Positions 19,116 to 27,498 of a stretch of 64,000 bases of DNA are shown in pieces. Source of the DNA: Paludisphaera soli. GTDB taxonomy: Bacteria > Planctomycetota > Planctomycetia > Isosphaerales > Isosphaeraceae. The stretch covers positions 48,075 through 112,074 of the forward strand of contig NZ_JAALJI010000025.1 in the NCBI RefSeq assembly GCF_011064595.1. The letters are read 5' to 3'. The notes under the pieces are model-generated. The model was not told where the DNA came from, ran no database searches, and worked only from the letters and a program-made list of their open reading frames with translations. The first letter of the stretch is position 1. Every line of letters starts with the position of its first letter. The translations under genes were made by a program, and so were the position numbers.

Positions 19116-20201
19116 TTGTCATCCCAGAAACCGAATCGACTCCCTCGCGTCGCCCTCGCCCTGTCCCTCGTCGCCCTCGCCGAAATCGCCCCTCGCCGGA
19201 GCGAGGGGGGCGAACGAGGCCCGGCCGTAGCCAGGGGCGAGACGGTCGCGGAGTTGGGCAAACGGATCTGGGTGGTCTTCCGGGCCGGGAACGGCGACCT
19301 CTGGTTCGGGAGCGACGGGCAGGGGGCCTATCGGTTCGACGGGAAGACCCTCGTCCGATTCACGACGAAGGACGGGCTGAGCGGCGATCGCGTCCGAGAG
19401 TTCCAGGAGGACGGGTCGGGGAACCTCTTCATCGGCACGCTGGACGGCGTCAGCAAGTTCGACGGCAAGGATTTCGTCACCCTGGCCCCGGTGGAGCATG
19501 AGGGCCTCGAAGGCTGGAGGCTCAACCCCGACGACCTCTGGTTCAAGGGCGATTCGACGTCGCCCGGCCCGTACCGCTACGACGGCACGACGCTCCACCA
19601 CCTGAAGTTCCCCAGGAGCGAGCGCGAGGACGAGCATCGCCGAAACAACCCGGACCCGCCCGCCAGCCCCTACGGCGTCTACACGATCTACCAGGACAGC
19701 CTGGGGCGCCTCTGGTTCGGCACCGCCGCGCTCGGCCTCTGCCGATACGACGGGGAATCTTTCGGCTGGATGTACGAGCGCGAGCTGACGGACACGCCGG
19801 GAGGAGGCTCGTTCGGCATTCGCTCGATCATGGAGGACAAGCACGGGAGGTTCTGGATCTGCAACACCGCCCAGCGCTACACGATCTCGCCCGAGCCCGG
19901 GGCGGTCCGGTACACGAAGGAACGCGGCGTCGACCTGCCGAAGATCCCGGGCGGCGAGGATCCGGCCTATTTCAACGGCGTCACCCGCGACCGGGACCGG
20001 AACCTGTGGATGTCAACCTTCGGCGGAGGGGTCTGGCGTTACGACGGAGCGAAGCTGACGAACTACCCCGCCAAAGACGGCGGCAAAGACGCCCTCGGGG
20101 TGTCGATCTACGCCGACGGCCGCGGCGACGTGTGGCTCGGCACGCTGGAGTCGGGGGCCTATCGGCTCGACGGAGAGACCTTCAAGGCGTTCCGGCCCTG
20201 A
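19116..20201 (+). CDS. Secreted regulator-type beta-propeller protein
   Basis: 361 residues from a TTG at 19116, chosen because GGGAGG lies nine bases upstream and a signal peptide starts there (LPRVALALSLVALAEIA). The body is a series of two-component-regulator propeller (Reg_prop) strands: DLWFGSDGQGAYRFDGK, NLFIGTLDGVSKFDGK, RLWFGTAALGLCRYDGE, NLWMSTFGGGVWRYDGA and DVWLGTLESGAYRLDGE. In two-component hybrids such propellers sense periplasmic glycans; here no kinase or membrane domain is attached, so it is a free propeller that may bind ligand or protein. Confidence 0.85.
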   Translation: MSSQKPNRLPRVALALSLVALAEIAPRRSEGGERGPAVARGETVAELGKRIWVVFRAGNGDLWFGSDGQGAYRFDGKTLVRFTTKDGLSGDRVREFQEDGSGNLFIGTLDGVSKFDGKDFVTLAPVEHEGLEGWRLNPDDLWFKGDSTSPGPYRYDGTTLHHLKFPRSEREDEHRRNNPDPPASPYGVYTIYQDSLGRLWFGTAALGLCRYDGESFGWMYERELTDTPGGGSFGIRSIMEDKHGRFWICNTAQRYTISPEPGAVRYTKERGVDLPKIPGGEDPAYFNGVTRDRDRNLWMSTFGGGVWRYDGAKLTNYPAKDGGKDALGVSIYADGRGDVWLGTLESGAYRLDGETFKAFRP

Positions 20202-20251
20202 GGCCCCCGGTCCGCCGCTTCGGACGTCTCGGGCGACGACCGGAGGTCCCC

Positions 20252-20836
20252 ATGGCGCATCTCCATCACGTCTTGAACATGAAAACACAAACACCCTCGT
20301 CGAAGTTCGTCAAGGCCAAGAGCATCATGCTGGCCGCGATCGCCATCTCGACGATCTTGTTCCTCACCATAAACCACGTCGCGAGCCGACAGCCATCGCC
20401 GGATACGAACGCCCCGCACTGGAGGAGACCTCCCATCCTCCACATGTCCGCGCAAGTCTGGGGCTCCGAAGTGTTCGAGATCGAGCCCGGCTGCATGGGC
20501 AAGATCCTCGAAGTGCTCGCCCCGTCCGTGAGCTGCACCCCGACCGGTCCGCTCGACCTCGCCAACGTGAGGGACGAGGAGATCCTGGGCTCGATCTTCA
20601 TCGACTACGCCGATGGGCATCGCGACACCGTCACCTACTACTTCCTGGGCAACAACCCTCTCATCTATAAGATCCGAGATTCCACCTTCTGCCGACTCCC
20701 ACGCACCGAAGAATCCATGAAACGCGACAACATCAAGTTCTACGGGGTCGATGCCATCGACATCGACGAGGCGCAGACCCTCACCAAACTCCTGGCGGAT
20801 TGTTCGACCGGCAGACTGCGGCCGGCGACCCCATGA
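20252..20836 (+). CDS. Unknown protein with one N-terminal membrane helix
   Basis: 194 residues from ATG 20252, which has GGAGG five bases upstream (an alternative ATG lies at 20279). A single hydrophobic segment (SIMLAAIAISTILFLTI, about residues 30-47) anchors an extracytoplasmic domain. That domain contains four cysteines (GCMGK, SCT, FCRL, DCSTG) which may pair. No family is recognised. Base composition is lower in GC than neighbouring genes, so recent transfer is possible. It lies about 50 bases downstream of the propeller gene in the same orientation. Confidence 0.65.
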   Translation: MAHLHHVLNMKTQTPSSKFVKAKSIMLAAIAISTILFLTINHVASRQPSPDTNAPHWRRPPILHMSAQVWGSEVFEIEPGCMGKILEVLAPSVSCTPTGPLDLANVRDEEILGSIFIDYADGHRDTVTYYFLGNNPLIYKIRDSTFCRLPRTEESMKRDNIKFYGVDAIDIDEAQTLTKLLADCSTGRLRPATP

Positions 20837-21101
20837 CGCAGCCCGCCCTCGCGGCGCCGGCGAGCCCGCGAGGCGAGGGCCTCCGGCCCCGGCGGCGCCG
20901 CCGCACTTCTCGGCGCGAACCCCTCCGTCCTCGCCTCCGCATCCGGGCGCTGGGCCTCCGCCGGCCGGTCCGACGGCTTTCCGGGAAGGCTCGGAAGGGA
21001 CTGCCGCGGAGTCGGCGATCCCTGGACGTTGGCGGTTTGGGGGCGGCGGCTGCTATTATGTCGCTCACGTCCCGCGGCGGGGCGAAGGTCCGGAGGCGAC
21101 G

Positions 21102-21581
21102 ATGAGCCTGGAATCCAACTCTGTCGACAGTTTCCGTGGCGAGATCGTCCTGCGGTCCGGCCGGAGGGTTATGCTCGATTCGTTGAACCAGCAGAGAACC
21201 TACGCCGGCTGGATGGAGGGCGTCCCGTCGCGGAGATGGAACGATTCCATCGTCCAGGCCAGCCTGAAGGAGGCGGGGCGCGGCGCCGAGGACGGGGCGA
21301 TTCCCTTGCTCATCGAGCCGGCCCGGCGGGACTACCTCAGGAAGCCGGGCGACATGGCCGGGCACCGCACGATGCGGGGCCAGGCCCCGGAATGGCTCCC
21401 CGAAGTAACCTGCATCGCCGTGCTGCGGGACACGGCGCCCGCCCGGGATCCGAGTCGAGACGGCTCGACGCTCACGGTCGTCTGGTTCCAGGATCAGTAC
21501 GCGTTGCCGATCGAAGAATCGATCCTCCGGCAGATCCAATCCATCGATTGGGAGCAGGCGGCCGCCGATTACATCTACTGA
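21102..21581 (+). CDS. Unknown protein of 159 residues
   Basis: The ATG at 21102 is preceded by GGAGG at ideal distance. The protein is soluble, with a predicted beta-rich N-terminal part (FRGEIVLRSGRRVMLDSLNQ), a WMEGVPSRRWNDSIV motif and a C-terminal VTCIAVLRDTAP / LTVVWFQDQYALPI beta pair. The family is not recognised, but its length and the DQYALPI-type ending recall small planctomycete hypothetical proteins. A -10-like TATTAT lies about 50 bases upstream. It is followed 59 bases later by the deaminase gene in the same orientation, possibly as an operon. Confidence 0.6.
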   Translation: MSLESNSVDSFRGEIVLRSGRRVMLDSLNQQRTYAGWMEGVPSRRWNDSIVQASLKEAGRGAEDGAIPLLIEPARRDYLRKPGDMAGHRTMRGQAPEWLPEVTCIAVLRDTAPARDPSRDGSTLTVVWFQDQYALPIEESILRQIQSIDWEQAAADYIY

Positions 21582-21640
21582 CGTCCTGACGCATTCGGAG
21601 CCGAGAGGCCGTCGCCGCGAGACGAGGCGATCGGAGACGC

Positions 21641-22102
21641 ATGAACTTGAGGGACGTCCACGCGAACCCCGACCACGAGCGCTTCCTGCGGCGATGCCTC
21701 GAACTCGCGGCCACGGCCCGCGACGGGGGCAACACGCCCGTCGGCAGCGTCGTCGTGCTGGACGGCCGGGTGGTCGGGGAGGGGGCCGAGACGCTCCCCG
21801 CCGGCTCCTCGCTGACCGGCCACGCCGAGCTGATCGCCTGCCAGGACGCGCTCGACCGCACGGGCCGCCGGGACCTCGCGGGGGCGACCCTCTACTCCAC
21901 GGCCGAGCCCTGCTTCATGTGCTCCTACGCGATCCGCCAGCTCCGGACGGCGCTGGTCGTCTACGGCGTCGAGACGCCCCTCATCGGCGGCGTCACGTCC
22001 CGACACCCCATCCTGACCGACCCGGAACTCGACGCCTGGCGACCCGCCCCGAGGGTGATCGGCGGGCTCCTTGAAGGCGAATGCCAAAGGCTGCGGCGCT
22101 GA
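21641..22102 (+). CDS. Nucleoside/cytosine deaminase family protein
   Basis: 153 residues of the cytidine-deaminase-like zinc hydrolase fold. The catalytic HAE motif is His61-Ala-Glu63 and the zinc-binding PCxxC motif is PCFMC (Cys91, Cys94). NTPVGSVVVLDGRVVGEG is the expected N-terminal beta strand pair. The length and motif spacing fit the guanine/cytosine deaminase and TadA-like branch, with the free-base or nucleoside type more likely because the tRNA-binding C-terminal helix of TadA is absent. The ATG at 21641 has GGAG upstream. The exact substrate is undetermined. Confidence 0.88.
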   Translation: MNLRDVHANPDHERFLRRCLELAATARDGGNTPVGSVVVLDGRVVGEGAETLPAGSSLTGHAELIACQDALDRTGRRDLAGATLYSTAEPCFMCSYAIRQLRTALVVYGVETPLIGGVTSRHPILTDPELDAWRPAPRVIGGLLEGECQRLRR

Positions 22103-22218
22103 GCGGCCCGGCCGGAAGCGTCGCCATCCGCCGCGAGGAGCATCGCCGTCGATTCCGGAGCCTCGGAAGGAGGCCGCCCGACCAACGGGCTCAGGCCGCA
22201 GACCCCTCGCGTCTCGGA

Positions 22219-23016
22219 TCAGGCGTCTTCGGGAGGCGTGAGGCGGAGGTGCTCCTCCTCGTCGGCCAGGAATCCGGAGAAAGGGCCGTCGTATCCCACC
22301 CACGGATACGTCGCGTCGATCTCCGCACGTCCCAGCCATGTCAGGTGGATCATCGTGAAACGGTCAGGCTCGTTCGTGTGCCGGAACAGGACGTCGTCGG
22401 TCGCTGCTTCTCGCCAGGCGAACGCTTCGACCGGCCGTCCGGCCAGCACATGGCCCGGCGTCAACTCACGCTGAAGTTCGGCGTGAAGCCCGCGCGCCGT
22501 CTCGTCGTCGGGGTAAGACCAACCTTCCGGCAAGGCGGTGTGGGAGGGCGGGGGGGACATTCTCAGGTGCTCCTGGTCTCGGTTCGACGATCTTTCACGA
22601 CCTCCGCCGTCCTCGGAGGAATGCCGGATGATCTCCCAAAGGGTACGCATCGGGCCGGACACGGCGAAGGCGTCTTCCAGGTCGTCGTCCAGGCAAGACC
22701 AGTAGCGTACCGAGCTGGCGTGGAGACGCGGGTCGGCCGTCAGGAGGGCGGCGACGGCCCGCCACTCGGGTGATGTCGCAATCGAGGGCGACTCCATATC
22801 CTCGACGCACTGGATGAGCATCTCCATGAGCGTGAACCGCTCGTCCTCGTCGAGCGAGCCCGAGCGATAAGCATCGAGGAACTCCCCGAAGCGCGAAGGG
22901 TCGGCCACCTCCCATGGCCAATCCTGCATCCAAAGGTCGTCGGGCAGGCTGAAGCGGCGGGCGAGCGAGGCACGTGCGGCGGACGTCGTCCAGCGTCGGG
23001 GGAAGTTGGACTCCAC
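22219..23016 (-). CDS. Unknown two-part protein of 265 residues
   Basis: Start chosen at GTG 23016 because AGAGGAGG lies seven bases before it; a TTG at 23034 is upstream in frame. Two regions are visible: residues 20-140 are helical and acidic (WMQDWPWEVADPSRFGEFLDAY, WEIIRHSS), and residues 155-265 are an alpha/beta domain beginning ALPEGWSYPDDE and containing AGRPVEAFAWRE, DDVLFRH and IHLTWLGR. The C-terminal part looks like a module found alone elsewhere (recalled, not verified), so this may be a fusion. It sits 14 bases downstream of the gene at 23031-23450, with which it probably forms an operon. Confidence 0.65.
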   Translation of the reverse strand: MESNFPRRWTTSAARASLARRFSLPDDLWMQDWPWEVADPSRFGEFLDAYRSGSLDEDERFTLMEMLIQCVEDMESPSIATSPEWRAVAALLTADPRLHASSVRYWSCLDDDLEDAFAVSGPMRTLWEIIRHSSEDGGGRERSSNRDQEHLRMSPPPSHTALPEGWSYPDDETARGLHAELQRELTPGHVLAGRPVEAFAWREAATDDVLFRHTNEPDRFTMIHLTWLGRAEIDATYPWVGYDGPFSGFLADEEEHLRLTPPEDA

Positions 23017-23030
23017 CGGCAGGCCTCCTC

Positions 23031-23450
23031 TCAAATCAGGATCGACGAGTCGGCATGAGGCGGCCCGGGCCTCTCGGGGTCACCCCTCATCGTTCCATCA
23101 GCCGGCTTGTGCGTCCAGGAAGCCCGCCAGGGTCGTTCCTTCAAGGCCGAGAGCCGCGAGCGGATCGCGGCCATCATTTGGTCAAGCGCCGCGTCCACGA
23201 CGGGCCGGCCCGCCAATTTCGCCAGGGCCTCAAGCTCGTCTACGGCCTCCAACTCCGCGACCACCTCGGGCGAGACGACCCCCGACGCCACCGGCCGCAG
23301 GAATGTAGGCCGGCCCAGGGTCCAGATCCCGGCCTCCAGGGGCCAGGAATCGCTGCGCATGGCCACAAGAGTCCCGAGCGCCAGGCAGAGCACGAAAGCC
23401 TCGCGGTCGACGGCCGCGACTTCCAGCAGGTAGGACTCGTCATCACTCAT
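23031..23450 (-). CDS. Unknown protein of 139 residues
   Basis: Starts at ATG 23450 without a strong ribosome site. Residues 8-75 are well structured: an EVAAVDREAFVLCLALGTLVAM helix, then WPLEAGIWTLGRPTFLRP and a VVAELEAVDELEALAKL helix. The last 35 residues are basic and Pro-rich and may be disordered. No family is recognised with confidence. It is the first gene of a two-gene minus-strand unit with the 265-residue protein and is divergent from the DUF1501 gene. Such paired small unknown proteins are often toxin-immunity or regulatory pairs, but nothing in the sequence demonstrates that here. Confidence 0.6.
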   Translation of the reverse strand: MSDDESYLLEVAAVDREAFVLCLALGTLVAMRSDSWPLEAGIWTLGRPTFLRPVASGVVSPEVVAELEAVDELEALAKLAGRPVVDAALDQMMAAIRSRLSALKERPWRASWTHKPADGTMRGDPERPGPPHADSSILI

Positions 23451-23692
23451 ACGGGTTGAGCCGCTTCGACAATACAGAGGGATCAGGCAGCCCCGATGAG
23501 GACGATCGCGGGCGCCAGGGGCCAGCCCGTCCTAGGTCGACGAGCGGCAATGAGGCCATCATCCCGCGCGCCGCCCGTCCGCCGCCAGCGACTTCCGTCG
23601 ACCCGATGCGCCGGCCCGCCCCTTGGCGCGGGGGGCGGGCGTCGGATATTTGTTGAACACGAACCAGGAGTCCGACAACGAGGGGTGACGAC

Positions 23693-25120
23693 ATGCTTCC
23701 GTCTGGATCGCGATGGTGCGACGGGCCGACGACGCGGCGGCGGGTGATCGCGTCGGCGCTGGGGGCGGGGCTGGCGCTGGACCTGCCGGGGCTGTTCAGG
23801 GCCCGGGCGGAGGCGAGGCCGGTCGCGACGGCGCGGGGCGGGGCCTTGCCGCCGATCCGATCGTGCATCGCGATCTTCTATTACGGCGGGCCGAGCCAGC
23901 TCGACACGTTCGACCCCAAGCCCGACGCCCCGGCCGAGATCCGGGGCGAGTTCGGCACGATCGCCACGAGCGTCCCGGGGCTGCGGATCTCCGAGCACCT
24001 GCCGATGACGGCGCGGGTGATGGACAAGGTGGCGCTGATCCGGAGCATGCACCACGGCAACCGGCTGCACGACCCGGCTTCGATCCACACGTTCACCGGC
24101 CGGCTCCCTCCCCAGGGGGATTTCGAGCTGTTCTCCGCCGTGCCGCAACAGTTCCCGAGCTGGGGCGGGACGGTCGCCGCCATGCTGCGCGACCGCGACC
24201 TGCCGGTGGCGCACGCGGTCGTGCCGTTCGCGTTCCACAACGTGGTCGAGACCCCGTGCCAGGGGGCCGGGTTCCTCGGGCCGGCGTACGACCCGTTCCG
24301 GATCGACGTGGACCCCGCGGCGGGTTCCTACCGAGCCGAGCTGCTGGCCGCGCCCGACGGCGTGGGGCCCGACCGCCGCCGTCGCCGTCGCGACCTCCTG
24401 GACGCGATCGAGGGTCGCTCGGAGTCGCCCCACGAGGCGGCGATGCGCCGGAACTACGACAAGGCCTATCGCCTGCTGGCCTCGGCCGAGGTCGCCCGCG
24501 CGCTCGACGTGCACGACGAGGACCCGCGCACGCTGGCCCGCTACGGGGCGGCTGACGGCCCCTGGGCCCAGGGGGGCGGCGGCGGGGCCGAGCACGCCGG
24601 GGGCCGCAACATGCGCGGGCGGAACCTGCTGGTCGCGCGTCGGCTGGTCGAGGCGGGCGTCCCGTTCGTCAACGTGAACGACTTCCGCCAGCAGGGGCAG
24701 AACTGGGACGCGCACGCCCGCAACTTCGAGCAGCACCGCGACCACCTGCTGCCGCCGATGGACCGGGGCTTCTCCGCGCTGATCGAGGATTTGGAAGCGC
24801 GCGGGCTGCTGGAGAGCACCCTGATCGTCGCCCTCGGCGAGTTCGGCCGCACCCCGCGCATCAACAAGGACGCCGGCCGCGACCACTGGCCCGACTGCTA
24901 CACCGCGGCGCTCGCCGGCGGCGGCGTGCGCGGGGGCGCCGTCCACGGCGCCAGCGACCGCTTCGCCGCGTATCCCACCGCCGACCCCGTCTCCCCCGCC
25001 GACCTCGCCGCCACCATCTTCTGGCGGTTCGGCCTCGACCCCGCCAGCGAGATCCGCGACACGCAGGGCCGCCCCTTCAAGCTCGCCGACGGCGAGCCGC
25101 TCACTTCCCTCTTCGGGTGA
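23693..25120 (+). CDS. DUF1501 family secreted protein
   Basis: 475 residues. An N-terminal twin-arginine-like region (TTRRRVIASALGAGLALDLPG) is followed by the DUF1501 core: CIAIFYYGGPSQLDTFDPKP near residue 65, HHGNRLHDPASIHTFTG, and LIVALGEFGRTPRINKDAGRDHW near residue 385. DUF1501 proteins belong to the alkaline-phosphatase/sulfatase-like fold and in planctomycetes are usually encoded beside DUF1549/DUF1553 cytochrome-type proteins. Here no such partner is adjacent. GAGG precedes the ATG. A repeat-only region follows. Function unknown; hydrolase or sulfatase-like activity is inferred from the fold. Confidence 0.9.
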   Translation: MLPSGSRWCDGPTTRRRVIASALGAGLALDLPGLFRARAEARPVATARGGALPPIRSCIAIFYYGGPSQLDTFDPKPDAPAEIRGEFGTIATSVPGLRISEHLPMTARVMDKVALIRSMHHGNRLHDPASIHTFTGRLPPQGDFELFSAVPQQFPSWGGTVAAMLRDRDLPVAHAVVPFAFHNVVETPCQGAGFLGPAYDPFRIDVDPAAGSYRAELLAAPDGVGPDRRRRRRDLLDAIEGRSESPHEAAMRRNYDKAYRLLASAEVARALDVHDEDPRTLARYGAADGPWAQGGGGGAEHAGGRNMRGRNLLVARRLVEAGVPFVNVNDFRQQGQNWDAHARNFEQHRDHLLPPMDRGFSALIEDLEARGLLESTLIVALGEFGRTPRINKDAGRDHWPDCYTAALAGGGVRGGAVHGASDRFAAYPTADPVSPADLAATIFWRFGLDPASEIRDTQGRPFKLADGEPLTSLFG

Positions 25121-25257
25121 GCGACGCGCGGCGCGCCCGCATCTCGCCGATCGGTGCATCCTCTACATTGGGGGGCTGCACCCGGTGAAGCTGTGCGCGA
25201 GTTCGCGGCCGAACGATCCGACGCCACCCTGGCCGCCCGGGCGCGATCATGTAGGGC

Positions 25258-25373
25258 GAAGCGCGCCGAACGAAGCCAATTTCCGAGGCCCCGAATGCAT
25301 CGCAAACTTAAATTCCGAAAGCGGTTTGGTCCGATGGCTTCGTCTTCCGGGCCGGACGAACGAAGCCAATTTC
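25258..25373 (+). repeat. 116-bp dispersed repeat, copy A
   Basis: Starts with GAAGCGCGCCGAACGAAGCC and ends with a second CGAACGAAGCCAATTTC (25357-25373). The same 17-mer is at 25267-25283. The middle carries a GGTTTGGTCCGATGGCTTCG stretch and a TTCCGG word close to the right end, matched in copies B and C. Only the ends and the pre-terminal segment are well conserved, which suggests a mobile or amplified repeat recognised at its ends. Confidence 0.75.
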
Positions 25374-25375
25374 GT

Positions 25376-25574
25376 GACACTCCTCACTCAACTCCACCAA
25401 GATGCGATGGAAGATCTTCGGGTGCCACGGGTTCTCCGAACCCGTGGACCGGCCGGGGACCTCGGCCACGGCTCGGGACCGGCCCGACGCCGATCCACGG
25501 GTTCTCCGAACCCGTGGCACCCGGTTCAACGCCCCTCGACGACCTCGACGCGGTGGCGTTGAGTGAGGCGTGTC
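25376..25574. mobile_element. 199-bp MITE-like element with inverted ends and twin hairpins
   Basis: The 23-base ends at 25376-25398 and 25552-25574 are inverted repeats matching at 21 of 23 positions, both beginning GACAC and containing CCTCACTCAAC. Inside are two identical 23-base perfect hairpins at 25425-25447 and 25495-25517 (arms CCACGGGTTC and GAACCCGTGG, loop TCC). The outer flanks GGGTG and CACCC continue the overall mirror symmetry. There is no coding capacity, so mobility would need a transposase elsewhere. The element sits exactly between repeat copies A and B. Confidence 0.7.
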
Positions 25575-25690
25575 GAAAAGCGCGCCGAACGAAGCCAATT
25601 CCGGACCCAACCCTGAGACTTAAACGACAAACCGAATAAGGCTTACGTCCAACGGGTTCGTTTTCCGGCCGCGCGAACGAAGCCAATCTC
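25575..25690 (+). repeat. 116-bp dispersed repeat, copy B
   Basis: Begins GAAAAGCGCGCCGAACGAAG and ends CGAACGAAGCCAATCTC (25674-25690), with a near-identical 17-mer at 25586-25602. The segment GGGTTCGTTTTCCGG before the right end is shared with copy C. It lies directly after the MITE-like element and in the same orientation as copy A. Confidence 0.75.
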
Positions 25691-25698
25691 GGCGAGGG

Positions 25699-27498
25699 TC
25701 ACCAGGAGGAGCCGCCGCCGCCTCCAAATCCGCCGCCGGACGAGCCGCCGCCGCCGAAGCCGCCGCTGGACCAGCTGTAGCCGCCGCCTCGGCCGGAACC
25801 GGAGCCGGGGTTGGCGCGGGGCTGGGTGGGGAAGGTCCGGTTCATGGCCCACAGGGAGCGGTCCATGTCGTTGATCAGGACCCAGGTGGAGAAGTTGCCG
25901 GGGTCGGCCGGTCGGTACCAGTCGGGGGGCTGGCGGTAGAGGTCGGCGAACGCCTTGCCCCAGCGGTCGGAGAGGCCGAAGATGATCGCGTACGGCAGGA
26001 GCCGCTCGAAGATCCCCTGGCGCTCCTGCTCGCGGAGGTCGTCCACCTCGGCGCGGCGGATGTACTCCTCCAGGCCGGCGACCTTCTCCCAGGCGACCCG
26101 CCCCTTGCGGGTCTTCCGCGACATGTACCGGCTGGTCGCGACCACCGCCAGCGCCGAGAGCGCCAGGGCCGCGATCACCGGGAAGGCGAAGATCCGCGAG
26201 AGGATGACCAGCTGGACCATCGCCGCCAGGCCGACCGCCGCGGCCACCGCCACCAGGCCGCCGATGAGGAACCCGGTGCGGACCGTCTGGGGATTGCCGT
26301 CGAAGTACTTGTCCCGGCTCAGGATCTCGTAGAGGTAGTTGGTGACCTGCGGCAGGACCGGGTAGAACTTCTCGCGGAGGTCGCTCAGGAGGACCGCGTC
26401 GCCGTCGCGGAAGATCCGGTCGAAGAGCATCTTCTCGAACATCTTGAGCCCCTTGGGCTCGCGGAGCTTCACGAACCGGGTGTCGCTCCCGGAGGTGAAC
26501 CAGCCGCTCCTCGGGACGTCCTCGATGCGGACGTACCCGCGCACGGCGAGGTCGATGATCGTGGCGGAGATGTCCTTGAGGTCGACGCGCTCGTCGACCA
26601 GGGTGCCGACCTCGGCGGGCGTGAGGCCGTCGGGGGGCTCGTAGCCGACGACGATCGTCCCCAGGCCGGGGTGGTCGCGGCCCTTGGTGAACCAGGCGAA
26701 GAAGCAGAGGCCCGCCGTGATCGGGAAGACGATGTAGGGGAAGTTGTCGACGGCCCACCAGCGCAGCTCGCGCCAGAATCCGGGGCGGGCGACGGCGTCG
26801 GCCGGCATGGTGACCTCGACGGTGATCCCCTCGCGGGCCGCGAGCCGGCCGGTCTCGTACTCGATGGTCCGGGCGTCGACCCGTCGCTTGCGGAAGTCGC
26901 GGCGGGACTCGCCGAAGCGGCCCATCCAGGCGTCGTACGAGACCTGCGCGTCGTCCAGGTCGCGCGGCAGGTGGACGGTGACCTTCGACCGCTCGATGGG
27001 GACCTGCCACTCGGTCCCGGTGGCGTTCCAGCGCAGGACGGCGCGGCCGCCGTCGGCCCAGGCCTGGTTCCCCTCCCAGAGGATCGCCCGCTGGACGCGG
27101 TAGCGGATCCGGTAGCGGTTGCGGCCCTCGACCACGTAGTCGGGCGAGCCGATCCGGATGCGGACCAGGTTCGAGTCGTAGTCGACCGACGTGTCATACG
27201 AGCGCCCCTCGCCGTCGTCCACCCCCAGGAGCCGGAACCGCAGCGAATACTGATGCATCCCCACGGCGTAGCGGACGGGGATCTCCCGCAGGATGCCGTG
27301 CTTGGGGACTTCGAAGTCGGCGTCGACCGTCTCCACCACGTCGATCCCGGCGTCGGCCCCGATCGCCACGTCGACGTCGAAGCCGGCGATCGACCAGCCG
27401 TCGTCGGCCCGCGCCGCGGTCGCGAGCAGGGCCGTCGCGAGGAGCAGGGCGAATCGACGCATGAACGTCTTCAGGCTCGTCATCGTCGTCCCGTTCAT
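25699..27498 (-). CDS. DUF2207 membrane protein (YciQ-like)
   Basis: 599 residues starting at ATG 27498, which overlaps the LemA stop as ATGA with AAGGGA upstream. A signal peptide (about residues 12-32) precedes the DUF2207 extracytoplasmic beta domain, including VVETVDADFEVPKHGILREIPV. A membrane helix (PYIVFPITAGLCFFAWF) is near residue 245, and two more hydrophobic helices lie around residues 405-450. The tail is Gly/Ser/Trp-rich (GGGGSSGGGFGGGGGSSW), as typical of YciQ-type proteins. DUF2207 proteins are usually coupled to LemA, exactly as here; their role in the envelope is unknown. Confidence 0.92.
   Translation of the reverse strand: MNGTTMTSLKTFMRRFALLLATALLATAARADDGWSIAGFDVDVAIGADAGIDVVETVDADFEVPKHGILREIPVRYAVGMHQYSLRFRLLGVDDGEGRSYDTSVDYDSNLVRIRIGSPDYVVEGRNRYRIRYRVQRAILWEGNQAWADGGRAVLRWNATGTEWQVPIERSKVTVHLPRDLDDAQVSYDAWMGRFGESRRDFRKRRVDARTIEYETGRLAAREGITVEVTMPADAVARPGFWRELRWWAVDNFPYIVFPITAGLCFFAWFTKGRDHPGLGTIVVGYEPPDGLTPAEVGTLVDERVDLKDISATIIDLAVRGYVRIEDVPRSGWFTSGSDTRFVKLREPKGLKMFEKMLFDRIFRDGDAVLLSDLREKFYPVLPQVTNYLYEILSRDKYFDGNPQTVRTGFLIGGLVAVAAAVGLAAMVQLVILSRIFAFPVIAALALSALAVVATSRYMSRKTRKGRVAWEKVAGLEEYIRRAEVDDLREQERQGIFERLLPYAIIFGLSDRWGKAFADLYRQPPDWYRPADPGNFSTWVLINDMDRSLWAMNRTFPTQPRANPGSGSGRGGGYSWSSGGFGGGGSSGGGFGGGGGSSW

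Larger units (their letters stand above)
25121..25698. other. Repeat-only intergenic region
   Basis: 578 bases with no credible gene. Apart from about 135 bases after the DUF1501 stop, the whole stretch consists of repeat copy A, a MITE-like element and repeat copy B, listed separately. Several frames are open across it but follow the repeats and lack ribosome sites. Confidence 0.7.

Noticed and set aside
25154..25686. Several short ORFs in the repeat region
   Set aside because: They follow the repeat units in both strands, lack ribosome sites and repeat the same peptide words at each copy.
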